Origin: Lytechinus pictus
Lineage: Eukaryota > Echinodermata > Echinoidea > Temnopleuroida > Toxopneustidae
NCBI RefSeq assembly: GCF_037042905.1
Contig: NC_087252.1
Span: forward strand, 1,327,501-1,391,500
DNA length: 64,000 bases
Direction: 5' to 3'
Positions 24,701 to 38,900 of the stretch are shown here, piece after piece; the first letter of the stretch is position 1; the number at the start of each line of letters is the position of its first letter. Under the pieces are notes generated by a model, which saw only the letters and a list, made by a program, of their open reading frames with translations, was not told where the DNA came from and searched no databases. The translations under genes and the position numbers were made by a program.

Positions 24701-27700
24701 AAGTGATCTACCGGGATGTTGCAATGCTTCCCAAACTAAATAAATGAGCTTCTAAGTGTGCAATATTAAGTTTCAGAATTACATGTAGCCATGGGAAGTT
24801 AAACAGACATTTACGTCACAATACTGTTGTTGTTGTTGTTGTTGTTGTTGCTATCTTTCAATGTTTTCTGAAATAAGTTGGATATTTCTACTCTTGCGTT
24901 ATTACCAACTTTCGGATTCTTTTCAAGTAAATATCTATGAGGTGCTTTGAAATAACATATCCCCGCAAGTTAGAACATTTTAAAAATATATGAATATTTG
25001 TAAACATTAACACATGCTGTACTAGTATATTCGTCTACGGAGTTATGGGCCGGTACATAGACCCAACTAGAGTTCATTTGGATTTTATTCTGTGGCATAT
25101 CGAATAACAATAATTGTAGTCCCGTGTGTATCAAGCTTGCTATATTTTATCTTCTTCTCGACTGTTCTAAATCATGATTTGTTTGTTTTCTTATCAATAG
25201 TAAATTTGCTTGGGTATTAATGTTTAGTTTGCGAATTGAAAACTGCACAATAGACTTCCTTTTGTTGACCCCTTTAACCCTTGTTCAAACCGTGCTGTAA
25301 ACAATTACAGTGCTCTGTGCAAATAGGGGTACTAGCATAGAGCTATGGTACTAGTAAACGTACACCCATGTCTACGTCTGCGTACATAATTAAATGGGCA
25401 TTGACTGTGTGTGCATGTACTGTACAGTGGGAGCGTTTTTGTGCATGTATGGATGGGGAATCCCCGGTTACGCAGTAATATCGATGCCGCCCATTGAGTT
25501 TTCGTATTTATCCCTTGCAAAATACTTCAGACGCTTTCTGCGTTGCAATGGCAATGGTATCATGGAGTTTGTCTTGAAATCAGTGGCGTAGCTAGGATTT
25601 TTTTCCCGGGGGGGGGGGGGGCACTGGGGGGTCCTTGCTTTTTCAGGGGGGGCACCGGCCATTTTCCGGCGGATCCGACTTTCGCCAATAGGGGACGGGG
25701 CCCGAAATTACCTTCACCTATATCAGTCACTTCTTAGTTTTATTCTTATAAAACAACATAAACATAAAATAATCTCATAAGCCTTATAAAAAAAAGTGCG
25801 AGCGTGAAGCGCGAGCGATTTTTTATTTTTTTTTACTTCAATGTATTTTTTCCTGAAAATCTAATTTTCTGGGCAATGTTATGTGTGATCCTGAACAAGA
25901 TTCGTATGTAACTAGATGGTTACTTCGAACGCCAAGCGCGAACTGAAATTTTTATCAACTGTTCTAGCATTATCGAAAAGGGACCTGTTAAGGACTGCAT
26001 TTTGCTCAGTAAATTATACTCTATTTATTAAGCTATAAATACTTCCAGCCCGGACCATCCCTTTAAGTGATGACCATAAATTATAATCTATCACGGCCGG
26101 ATAATGACGTTCACGCATACGGTCAAAATGGTATCTAAATTAGCAAAGTCAAGGGGTGTAACCGTGTAAGCCCGCTTTTTAACAGCCTAATACGTGATGA
26201 TTGTGTGTATGTGTGTGGGGGGGGGGGGGTCACACTCTTGAAAATGTTTTAAGCATTATTGAGGAAGAGGAAATCATAACAAAATACTGGAATGACTCCA
26301 CTTGGATTCTTGGGAAGATCAAGGAGTTGTGCTGGTAACTCCTTGGGAAGATCAATGTATAAGCACGGTGCCTCACTAGACTGCAGGCACAGACCCTGAT
26401 CGAAACTTTGATCAGCAAGTGCGTCTCCGCGCAAAGACTAGCACATACAAAACTTGCTGTTTCAAGAGGGCCTTCAGTACACAAGGCATGAGTAGACTGC
26501 ACATTCAGACTGTTAACTCGGGTGAAGGGTTTGCACAGCAGACTAGTGCCTTACCTTGAAATGACAGTGGGTCCTACATCTATGCCATGGAGGGGGGGGG
26601 GGGGGGTCCCACACCACTCCGGTGTGGCAAGGTGGGCCCTAACCGGGAAACATGTGATCGTAAGGTCCAAAGTTCGACCAAACATCACAATTAAATGCAA
26701 ACATAATGGTGTTTGACAACCAGCCAAGATGTTCGAATCTATTTCATGAGAAACGTGGCTTAGACGGTGTTTTTCCCCATCGTTCAAATCGCAGTTCTTA
26801 TCTACTGCGCAGTTCTAAATGTCCACAATGGTCAGTTACATTTTATTATCTTTAAACACATACATGATGTATTCGGATTATAGGGGCGTCGTGGTCTCTT
26901 TGTTACGACTCTCGTCTTTCAAACAGAGGGTCGTGGGTTCGAATCCCAGCCATGGCGTGTTTTCCTTCAGCAAGAAATTTACCCACATTGTGTTGCACTC
27001 AACCCAGGTGAGGTGAGTGGGTACCCGGCATTATTGATTCCTTGAATGCTCTGAGCGCTGAAAGGCGGCTCGAGCTAAAGCCGGGGTAATCATGATAACA
27101 ATGCGCATCGGAATATATTATTTCTAGATAGATGGCGCTATATAAATGCCTATTATAATTTTTGTTATAATTGTGTTGAGATTTTTCTTCTCCCCCCATA
27201 ATTTTTTTGATTTCCCTTCAATTTACTATAGTCCTGTGAAAACGAATTATAGGAGTATTAGAGATGTAAAGCCCTTTCGAGTGGTTCATCTGCTTGGCGC
27301 ATTGGCATGAAATTAGGAAATCGGTACATGATTCATATTTGTAATCATTATTCAATTTGTTAGATGTTTGTAATATGTATTGTTTAGTCAGTAAGCTGTT
27401 CATTCTTGGTCCTAGTACCCCCCCCCCCCTCCGTCTCAGTCTATCTTCCTTATTATCCCCTTTTCGATGATAGTAATGGCGCAATCTTGCGTGTGAAATC
27501 GTTTTAGAGGTGATAGAATCTTAATGGAATGAGGAAATAGTTGGGAAACCCGCAACACACAGGCATTGTTAGTCCAGACAAGTTACGAAGAAAGATGTAC
27601 ATGACTGTACACGTCAAGCTGACCACATTCCCCTATCATGGGATTGTGGGGTGTTAAACGGTTATTAAAGGGTTATTGGGGCTGAAAATAATTTATATCT

Positions 27701-30700
27701 AAATAAAAGAAAGTAACATTCACAGAGAAATATGCAGAAATGTCATAAAGATCTTATAACAACTAACGAAATTAATTGATTTTAAAGTTTAACAATATTT
27801 TGTGTCCGAAATTTTCTTGTTCGTATTAAAGTTATGCTATAATATATGAAAACATAGAAATTTCATATTTTCATACATGTTTTTATGATGTCTCCCTTAT
27901 GATAAAATTAGTTGGAGCAATAAATCTTTATAAATTCATGAGTTGTCAATCAATGTTTTAATTCTTGAGGACAACATTTTAATGAACATGATTTGTTTTC
28001 ACCAGTTGACTTGGCAAGATAACGTATCCCGTCATGTCAACATAATAAGGCTATTAAATCGACTTGGTAAGATAATAGTATTTCGCCATCTCGTCAATTC
28101 TATTGCACTTTATAAAGACTCTGTTATTACAAAATAAGTTGGCAAACTACGAACATGGTCACATGTTTAATAGATTTCTCTGTATTTGTCTCTAAAATAG
28201 AAACACAAACTTTTAGTATTTTTCATTTCCCTTTATTTGGTTAACCATATCACACCTACAAACTACACCTCGTGACAGTCGTATATGCCTACCGCTTGTA
28301 TACAGGTTTTAATCATTTCCTTTAATACACTCAGCGCAATTTGAATTTACAGACTCCCAGGCGCTCCCAGGTATGAGTGGTAATAGGGGAAATCCCTTTT
28401 CCGTAATTGAAGGTCTGATAAACTATTATTGTTTTTGTAGTGTATGCTACGCCGAGGCTCAAGCTAAATATCTGATACTTACATGTAGAAGGAAATAGTG
28501 TAAGAATAAGCCGTCATAATTATTGTTCAAGGTTTTATGTGAATTCTGCAGTTTATATATTTATTTTTTCATGAATAATGTAATAAAACTGCTTGTTTTC
28601 CTTTTCCGCTGTTTCGAAAATACTATATTGATATTTCGCTAGATATTGAATGTGTATTGTTATGCTTATTAGAATAATGATTTTACAAATTATAATCATC
28701 TGTTAATCTATTTAAAATGTAACTGTAATTTTGTGATAGATTTTGACATAATAATCCCAAGATAATTTAATATTCTCTCTTTTCATTTCCTTTTTTTATA
28801 TTCCTTTATCTTTTTTTTATGGTCATGGAACGGTCGGGGTGTAGTGCCTAAGCCCCCCCCCCCCCCCCCCCCGTCAATCTACACGCCAGTGTTTCAGTGT
28901 TATATCGCCATGTACGATTTTTTTTACTCTTACATATTAAAACAATATCCCCCCATAATCATTGATTTAATTCATCTCGGTTTTTTTCTCTCTTCTGTCT
29001 ATCATTATTCTCCACTAGGATATCCTCCATCATCGGCTCCGTTCGCTGTCAATCCATTCGTCAGTCTATCAATCGCCATCGATTGCCAGAGAGCTACCGA
29101 GCAAGATTCTGATGGAGACACGTAAGATATTCATTTCGTGATATCCATTGTTGATCAACATTAGCCGACATTCTCTGCTATCATGATGGTCCTTTGTTTG
29201 TATTTAGTTTCCACTGTCAAGAGTTGTGACACGATTGAAACAGTTATCTTAATCGTGGAGTAATCGTCGTGTGAAATCGTATCAGATCTGAAGGTCATTC
29301 GTGGCAATCATTTTGATTCTTTAAAAAAAAGTGGAGGGCGAAAAAAAAATTCGCGATTAGCTACGGAATATCAATCGTAACTGATCGTACGACAACGGGA
29401 ACGAGGTATTAGTATTACGATTGGCCTACGACCCAAGGGCTGCCAACTATCACTTATACCTCGGTCACGTTTGCTCTACGGCGGCCGTACGGCGAGTCGA
29501 AACAGTCGTTTTATTAAATTTAATTCAAGCCACCTTCATGTATATATAGCTGGGAAAAAAATGTTTCGACTCGCCGTACGGCCGCCGTAGAGCAAATGTG
29601 ACCGAGGTATTATTGAGAGTGAGACTCACACATTTTTTGTCTTTTCTCACTCTAAAATTATGTTTCATTCGCATGCATTTCTAAATGATTTCACTCATTT
29701 TGACCCCTAAAGTAATTGGCCTGTGGGAGTCACTCTCAACTAAAGTTATCAAATGTTGGCACTGCTGCGACCCGAATTATCAATAAAAAGTTATTACAGT
29801 TATTGATGAGGAGATTTAGTCATGAATCCAGCTGGAGGCAAAAGTTCTGAATTGTCACTTGAATAAAAATCAATTGCTATTTCATTCTTTAAAGCGAATT
29901 CAATTCATAATCGTTATGACATCACAGCAATCGTACGATTAGCTACGATTGTAAGCCAATTATCTTCATGTTCTTATGTCCTTGATTAATTTTGTCGTAG
30001 CATTTAAAGCAAACAATTGTCCCCGTGTACCAAATTATATGTAATTATGTGAAATTGTCTCCTGAAATCTTTGCGCATGGCAGGCAACCTTTTTTTTTTA
30101 TTATTATTATGATTATGCACCAGCAACAGGTGCATCATATGTGAAATACACCTTCACGAGGGCGACACTTTCACCAGCAACTCTACCAGCCTGTCTCACC
30201 AAATCAAGGGCAACATCACATGCACTACCACTAATGTTGTATATCTCATCACTTGCAGAGTTTGTAGGGTACAATACATAGGGGAAACCAAGACCACACT
30301 CAAGAAACGATTCTACGGGCACAGATCCACTGTCAACACAGCAAAGCTGGACACTCCAGTTGGCCGCCATTTTAACCTCCCCAACCACTCCATCACTGAC
30401 ATGATGCTACAGGGCATCGAATCTTTAGGTACCCGTCCTGACTCAGTCCGTACTAGTAGAGAGAAGTTCTGGATGAGACGACTTCGCACCACCCAACCTC
30501 ATGGCCTGAACATCCAAGAGGGGAACGACTGATTATTCTTTCCTATCCACTTTCAATTTATATATACATATAATTTTTCCCCTCAGCTCTTTTGAATAGT
30601 TACATTATAGTTTCTTACTCTACTTTCCTCCCATATCTCATACAAGCTCAGCTCCAATTTTTCCTTCCTTATTCAGGCGATATAATAATTATTATATATA

Positions 30701-32840
30701 TATTTTTTTTCTCCACTCACCTCTTTTAGATTAACCACATTTGCTTATTTACATGTATACTATGGTTTCTTCATAATACACCCCCTCTCTTCTATATTTG
30801 CTTTTACCTTTTTAGGCAATTTGCTTCCTTTTTTCACATATACAGGTTTTTTTTCCTACTATATAGTCCTATGTTTTTTTCCCGTCACACCTAGCGGATA
30901 ACAATATCAGTTACACCATATGTGTATTTATATTCTTTCATATACATTTCTTTTTTGGATATATTTATAAACATATCACTTATAGATACATATTTACACT
31001 AACCTTCTTCTCTTAGTTTGTTTAATGCTTTATCATATATACTTATATGTCTTTTACACATTATCAGTTGTTCCCCCATTCTTTTCCTTCCCCCCCCCCC
31101 ACTCTTATGCACCAGTTTGTTATGCCTTTCTTTGTAACCTGTTTGACCCACCTCTCACTAATTCTCTTCCTCATACCCTCTATCACTGTTTTGTTCCAGA
31201 TCCTGTTTGATGTTGCCTGCCTCATTATCTTAATCCCTCTTAGCTTGAGGTCTTTTACTGGCCTTACTTACACTAACTTCCCTTTGTGTCTGCCTACTCC
31301 TTTTCTTTCATCCCCTTCACTAACCTGATTGGTCTTCTCTACTCACTAATGCCCCTTTTGTCTCCTTGTTTCTAGTGTTGCTGTAGCTTGTCTGTGGTCT
31401 ATATTATGGTTGTTCCACTTTATATGTTTGTCATTTTGCCTCCGACGAAGATTCTGATAGGATCGAAAGCTTAGGCCCCTTTTGACTTTCTAATTATTAT
31501 GATTAGTTTGTTAGAGGAAGAAACCAGTATTAAACTGTTTTCTTAGCATTAAACTGTTTTCTTAGCCCCTGTCTATCCTAGCGCTATTCAAACAAAAGAA
31601 GAAAAGGTTTCTTTCCTTGAATGCAAATAAGGAAGTTCATATCCTTGTCGAAGGTCAAGTATTTTACCAAGATGCGAATGTGCGAATATCATTTACAAAG
31701 TAATTTCGAACTATCGTTAAAAGGAATTGAAAATAAAGGGAGTAAATGCATTTTGGCGGGGGGGGGGGGTAGAATAATGAGGTCGATCAAAATGAGAGAT
31801 TTCGAGTAGTGGATAGAGGGCGTATTACGGTAATTTCTGTCCTATTTTTTACCCCTTCCCTTTATTATTTATTATCCATATTGCTATTTTCCCCCTAAAT
31901 TTTAATCGTATACTCTTATTTCCCCTGCATCTGTCCGTTGCATTTCTACTGTCTGTTTGTCTGCTGTCAGTTTTGTCTTTTTTGGTCTGCATCTTTCAGC
32001 CTTACACATTTCGAACAAATATTTTTAGAAGATTGTGGTAATTTGTCATAAAATACCTCAACCCCCCCCCCCCCCCCCGGACCGCCATCCATTCAATCTC
32101 CCAATGACGGTACTCTCCCCAGTGCCTCCTTTCCTTCGCTAGTATGTATTTCGTTGACTCCCGGAAACTCGGAGATATCTAGGTTTAAGATGTGCCGAGC
32201 GACAGATAAACACCGCTTTATCATATCCTTCATCTACCTTTAGTTTCCTGTACCCTCGATATTAGGGGAAACCCCTAGCTAACTTGACTCTTTGAAATCT
32301 ATCACGCCAACCCGCAAGTATGATGTTTACAGTCGGTCGCTGTTATGGCTCGTTGATTCGTGTACAGAATTAAACAAAGTTCATGTTGCTTCTTTTGTCC
32401 TTTATTCTTTAGTCGATCCTATTCGGAGATGTGAGTTAGATGTTAATTAGAATAAAAGATGGAATATATTCAATTTATGTGGGTAAAGTCTTGGAATGAA
32501 ATATCCGGGAGCTACTTCCTGTAATTGGATCCGGGATAATATGCTCTTTTTTTTCTTAGTGGTTCAAACCACTCTTAGAACATAGGATGCGACGAAAGAT
32601 TTATGATAATTTTCATTTATGTAGCCTTTTAATGTACAATTACTATTTAACGCTTTTCATGGCGTGAGTTGAACTTCCTACTTTATTGTTGAATTCATTC
32701 AACAAATAAAACATTCATTATTGAATTGCTGCTACTATTCTACTACTACTACTACTACTACTATTCTACTTCAATTACTACTACTTCTACTACTACTATT
32801 ACTACTACTACTACTATTACTACTACTACTACTACTACTA

Positions 32841-32892
<52 letters not shown>

Positions 32893-32903
32893 CACTACCA
32901 CTT

Positions 32904-32934
<31 letters not shown>

Positions 32935-35900
32935 TAGTGCTACTACTACTTCTACTACTACTACTACTACTACTCCCGTTACTACTACTACTTCTATTAC
33001 TACTACTTCTACTGCCCCTACTATAACTACTACCGCTACTTCTTCTGCTATGTAGATATATCTTAAACACCCATTTATCACATTTTACCTTCTATGCTCA
33101 GATAGTATATCGTAAAATTAATATATTTCTCTGATGATGTTTAATTTTCACAGTGCTCTTCACATTGCCATCGTTCAAGACAAGGCAGATATGGGTCTGA
33201 TCCGGAGATTGATTGAACTTGTTCAGTTAGCTGGAAAGTCTGTCGACATCTTCAATTTCATGCAACAGGTTAGAAGAACACAATTTTTTTTTCACAATAT
33301 TTTTTTTGATGGGGGGAGGGTGTTTTTTTTTTTTTTCAGAAACTGAAGGTATGTAAGGTTTCTTGAATTTCCACCAGTTTTCTACTATTCTTGTCCCTAA
33401 ATGCTATGTTTTGACTTGTGAGTTATATTAGATGATCCAGAATGGGTGCCACGACATTTGCTCCTGCGACAATTGCTCCGGACTTAATTTTGTCTAAGAT
33501 ATAGGGTTAGTGTTAGGACTGCAGTAGGATTTTATGTTAGGATTAGGGTAGGGTATAGTGTTAAACCCAGGGTTGAAGTTCGTCATTTGATTAGTGCGTG
33601 GAGTTTTGAGCGGAGCAATTGTCGCCAGAGCAAATGTCATGGAACCCCATAATGAGATACCTGCAATATTCCACAAGTTAGCCCTGGTCAATATTGCATG
33701 AATGATGAAGTGATATATTTCTGGTATTCATGCAGAAAGGGCATCCAAAATGGTTGTAAATATTAATACACTTAATTATTTCATCAGACCGTGCAATACT
33801 GTATGATAATGCACAGTAAGTTTTGTACATGAGCGTATGGAGAATTTGTGAGATTTTGGTGCTTCATGCAATATGCTCTTATATTGCCTCTGTATGCAAA
33901 GCATACAGACCAAAAGATGTACTTGCAATACTCTGCTAAAACCCCCTTCATTTAAAATCATTTGTTTTTATTTCATCACTTTTAATTAATATTCTAATGA
34001 ATGATATCTAAAAATAATCTATTCCGAGGCGCACTATTATTACCCCGCTTTAGCTTGAATTGATACCCTTTTATGATAAACTACTCCCCCCCATCTAGCA
34101 TGCATCATGAAACATATATTTTTTTACTTGATAATTTTTTATATATTTTTTCTTATGTATTTCATCCTTTTGATGATACCTTAACCTTAGACTCCCCCAT
34201 CTAGCATTCATCATGAAAGATAGAATTTTTTATATTAGCGCTTTTTATTTCACTTTTTTCACATGTATTTTTCCTTTTGATTACACCTTAGACTCCCCTC
34301 CATCTTGCATGCATCATGAAAGATTGTGACATCATCAAGTTGCTGATGGAAGCTAGTGCTAATCCGAACGAAGCGGATCGTAATGGTCAAACGGCCGCAC
34401 ATCACGCATGTAAGAACAACACAGAGAGATGCCTGGGTACTCTACTTAAATACACAGAGGTGGACGTCAATTTAAACATCAGAAATTATGAAGGTATGCT
34501 TTCAATTTTGAAGACCAGGAGGCAGGACCCCATCCCGTACATCTTTTTTCCCCCATTTTTTTAAAGGTCAAGTCCACCCCCGAAAAATGTTGATTTGAAT
34601 AGAGAAAAATCAAACAAGCATTGTGCTGAAAATTTCATCAAAATCAGATGTAAAATAAGAAAGCTATGACATTTTAAAGTTTCGCTTATTTTTCACAAAA
34701 CAGTGATATGCACAACTCAGTGACATGCAAATGAGACAGTCGATGATGTCCCTCACTCACTATTTCTTTTGTTTTTTATTGTTTGAATTATACAATATTT
34801 CACTTTTACAGATTTGACAATAAAGATAAACTGGATTGAACCATAAAGTATTAAACAATGCTAATTGCACGTGTTCAGGGAGGAATTAATCGTTGTTTCA
34901 TACAAGAACTGGGAGAAAATTGGAATATTTCATATTTCATATAATAAAATACAAAAGAAATAGAGAGTGAGTGATGTTATCAGTCTCCTCATTTGCATAC
35001 CGACCAGGATGTGAATATAACTATTTTGTGAAATTAAGCGAAAATTTAAACTGTCATAACTTTCTTATTTTACATCCGATTTTGATGAAATTTTCAGTGT
35101 TATGCTTGTTGGATTTTTCTCTTTTTATTCAAATCAACTTTTTGTTGGGGTGGACTTGTCCTTTAATCAATAATAAAATGCCTATTATTACAATTTTATA
35201 TTCATTAAAAAACGAAATAAAAAAACATTTATTGTTCTTTGTTCTTTCTTCACTTTACGAACTACCTAAAGCATAAAAATTGAGAGCAATTTTATTAATA
35301 GGATACAGAGACATTTAATTATTTTTTTAATTCACTGATTCCATGTCACCCCATCTGTTTTCTTTAATTACTTATTATAATGTTTTGCAAAGTAATTGTA
35401 ATGTAATTTAATGTAATATTATGTAACGTAATGCAATATAATTTATTATGCTCTTCATAATCCGTATACATGTATTACGTTAAGTTATAAATGTTAAGCG
35501 CTTAGAAACTACTGTAATAAGCGCTATATAAATGTACATTATTATTATTATTATTATTATTATTAAAGGTACCACAATTTTAGGATTAATCAACTCATCC
35601 ATTCAGATTTCAGGCTGACACTCATTTCATCTTTCTTTGCTAACAGGTTACACCCCTCTCCATCTAGCTGCTATGGTAGGCAACCCAACGCTGGTAACCA
35701 TGTTACTTGAGAAAGGAGCTGATATCAACTCAAAGGTTAGATAGACATGGATCATTTTATAACTTGTTAATTCTATGTGGTCAACCCCTTTTTATCACCA
35801 CTTTGTATTCACAATCACATTCCTTGGAAGACCATTAACTCTCTCATGTTAATGATAATAACGGCATATTTACCCAGGGTAGCCACTTCAGTTCTGAAAA

Positions 35901-38900
35901 ACTGTTTTCCCAGCGGGCCCTGCTATTATTATTACCCCGGCTTGAGCACGGCTACCTTGATCAGGTGCTTGAGCATTCGAGCAATTATTTCCTACCGGGT
36001 ACCTATTCACCTCGCCTTGGTCAAGTGCAGCACAATGTGGATAAATTTCCTGCCGAAGGAAATTATGCCATGGCTGGGATTTTAAACCCACGACCCTCTG
36101 TTTCAAAGTCCGGAGACTAATCCACTGGGCCACAACGCTCCACATTTGTTCCTAGAGGTAGAAGGGAGATTAGAAGAAGGGAGATTAAAGGAGGACAGAA
36201 GAAGAAGAGGAGAATGAGAGGAAGGAGAAGAAGAGAAAGAGGAAGAAAAACTCGGGGGAAAAAGTGAATGAGGATGTGATGACACAGAGAAAAAGGAGAA
36301 GAATGAGAAAAAGAAATGGCAAGACTACTACTTCTCAAATATTTCTCATACCCATGTTATCTAAGTGGTAAGCACTATGGTTACTATACAAGAGAGAAGA
36401 GTTCCAGCCTCTCTCTAATTGATATGTAACATCTTTCATTTTATCTGGATATAATGAATGACTGTCCACCTCTATTGTTAAAGGAGAATGAAACTCTTGG
36501 AGCAAGTTAGCATTTGTGAAAGCAGAAAAATCAAAGAATAAGACCAACAAAATTTTGAGTAAAATAGGACAAGCAATAGAAGAGTTATGAGCATTTGAAT
36601 GTCAAGATCACTAATGCTATGGAGATCCTCCCATTGGCAATGCGACCAAGATCTATGATGTCACTGATGAACAACTCTCCCCTTTTGGACGCTGAAAATA
36701 TACCCCAAAACATCTCTTTTTGCTCATTCTAATCATATGACAAACGATTCATCAATGATATAATGTTGTGAAACCTCTGTACTTGTCCTCTCATGAAGAG
36801 AACACCTCACCTTGTGATAGACTCTATAAAAGTGAGAATATAAGTGAAATAAGTACTAAAGTAATGAGGGAGTTTTACGTGTGTGACATCACAGATCTTG
36901 GTCGCATTGCCAATAGGAGGATCTACATGGCATTAGTGATCTCAATATTCAAATGCTCATAACTTTCTTATTGTTCATTCAATCTTCCTCAAACTTTCAA
37001 CAATATGTTTCTTTGATTTTTCTCTTTGATATGGATTCAGCTGGTTTCAAGGGTTTCATTCTCCTTTAATACTCCAGTTGTAGCATGACTACAACTGGAA
37101 GCGCCGTGGTGTAGCAGTTCTGACTCTCGCCTTGTAATCAGAGGGTCGTGTGTTCGAATCCCACCATGGCCTAGCGCCCTTTGGCAAGGCGTCAATCCAC
37201 AATTTGCCACTCTCCACCCAGGTGTTAAATGGGTACCCGGTAGGATGCGAAAGCCTATGTAGTATGCCTAGCTATTGAGTCTTGGAACTCTTGTTGGAAT
37301 GCTCCCCAGGGGGTGGATATATTGTATGCGGGCATGCAAGGATCCGATGACCGGGGTAATAATATATCTGTAAAGCGCTTAGAGACGTCGTTCCGATGTG
37401 TTAAGCGCTATATAAATGCAGATTATTATTATTATTATTACTACTGTGGTACGGTGCACAAGCACTCAAGATAGGACTTTCAGCCTCTCTCTGATCAGTA
37501 TTTTTTTTCTCATTTTGTCAGGATTCAAAGAATGGGTGGACCCCTTTGTTCCATGCTGTCACCAACCAAGATACCAAACTGGTCCATAATCTACTGAGCT
37601 CTGGAGCCGAGGTCAACATCCAATCTTACTCCGGTAACACCGTCCTTCACGTCGCTACCGGGCGTGGCTATACTGACATCGTCAAGATCCTTGTTCATTA
37701 CGGAGCTGACATGAGCCTCAAGAATACCCAGTGGGATACGCCGGCTACGATCACGACGGATAAAAATGTAAGTAGGACAATATGGGGGACCCTTTAAAAA
37801 AAAGAATGACACTTCACACATAATAGTTATAATTCATTGGTTTCATGATCCTTCCCCAGTGTCCTCCAAAGGTGTATTGGCTTTATTTGTTTGAGATCCT
37901 AAATTGATAGATAATCAGGTTATTACCAAATAAAAATGATTTCTCTGAAATCTGACAGATAAAGTCAAAGTGTTAGAGCCCCAGCATTCATTTTACATGT
38001 AGAAATGTTAAAAGAATAAAATTTTTAAATGATAAGTGTCTTGTTTTTCTTTTCAGATGTCAAGTCTGCTCCGTGGTCTGGGAGCGGGCAGTCCGCAGCC
38101 AAGCGAAGCTTCATCTCCGACCACCGCACCACCAACTCTCCCCATGCCTCTCAATGATGCCTACCTCATACACCCTCCACAACCTGGCTCCGCCTCGGCG
38201 TTAGCTGCTGCTGCCGCCGTTGCAGCTGCTGCTTTGGGACAATCTAAGAAGCCTTCAACGGTCACCACACTGACCACTGAAAGACTGAAGGGACCCGCGA
38301 ACGAGGTCTACGAAGTCACACGATCAGTGACACGTGGAGATGGAAAGATTTCTGATGAGCACCGGGCGATTCACAAACAGTTACAGGAGAAGCTGCGCCA
38401 ATCAATCCAAATCCGTCAGGTCAACGAACGCAGAGTTGGCGAATCTCACCAGAGGAAGTCTACTGAAGACATGTCTCCTGAACCGCACCTAGGTACCAAG
38501 AAAATAGTTATTGTTCCAGTGTCTGCAGGGGAGAGGGAGAAATTAGATCAAATAAGCTCATTACATTCAGGAAATAAAGCACTTTCAGACTCTCTTGGGC
38601 TAAGGGTTTCACTGCCGTCACAGATAAGCAAGAGATCACCAAAAGAAGGAGATGAGCAGAAATCCCAACATGTTGTATTAACACGGACAAAAGACACAAC
38701 TGAACAAGCTGATGGATCAGTGAAAGCAAATTCAACTCCTGATGTTGTACCCAAAATTGAAATCACATCCCCTGAGCCTGTTGACAAAACCGAAGCAAAA
38801 TCTGTAAGCGACAGCAGTCAGAGAGATATCCAGAAAGCTTCAGATAAGGATTGCAAACATGTCGTGTCAAGCAGTCCGTCAGATAGGTGTAACCATCAAA

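Larger units (their letters stand above)
19653..29018 (+). other. BCL3-like intron 2 (9.4 kb)
   Basis: Bounded by GTAAGT and CACTAG. Holds a CA repeat (20446-20465), the 16-mer foldback (21555-21895), the regulatory-looking cluster at 22.2 kb, an inverted-terminus element (23618-26066), a SINE (26881-27150), an AAAGGG-type left end (27660-27960), a TTG tract (24826-24850) and several poly(G)/poly(C) runs. The stretch 26260-26560 looks unique but encodes nothing recognisable. Confidence 0.7.
29122..33153 (+). other. BCL3-like intron 3 (4.0 kb)
   Basis: Contains nested hairpin MITEs (29436-29766), a Penelope-like fragment (30117-31520), AT-rich unclassified sequence, a kappaB-like site, and the CTA triplet tract close to the acceptor. 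Confidence 0.7.

Noticed and set aside
26230..26502. 90-codon minus-strand ORF in BCL3-like intron 2
   Set aside because: Sequence looks unique but neither strand gives a recognisable domain; left as unexplained.
32721..33081. Poly-Leu, poly-Thr, poly-Val and poly-Ser ORFs
   Set aside because: All arise from the CTA microsatellite in different frames.
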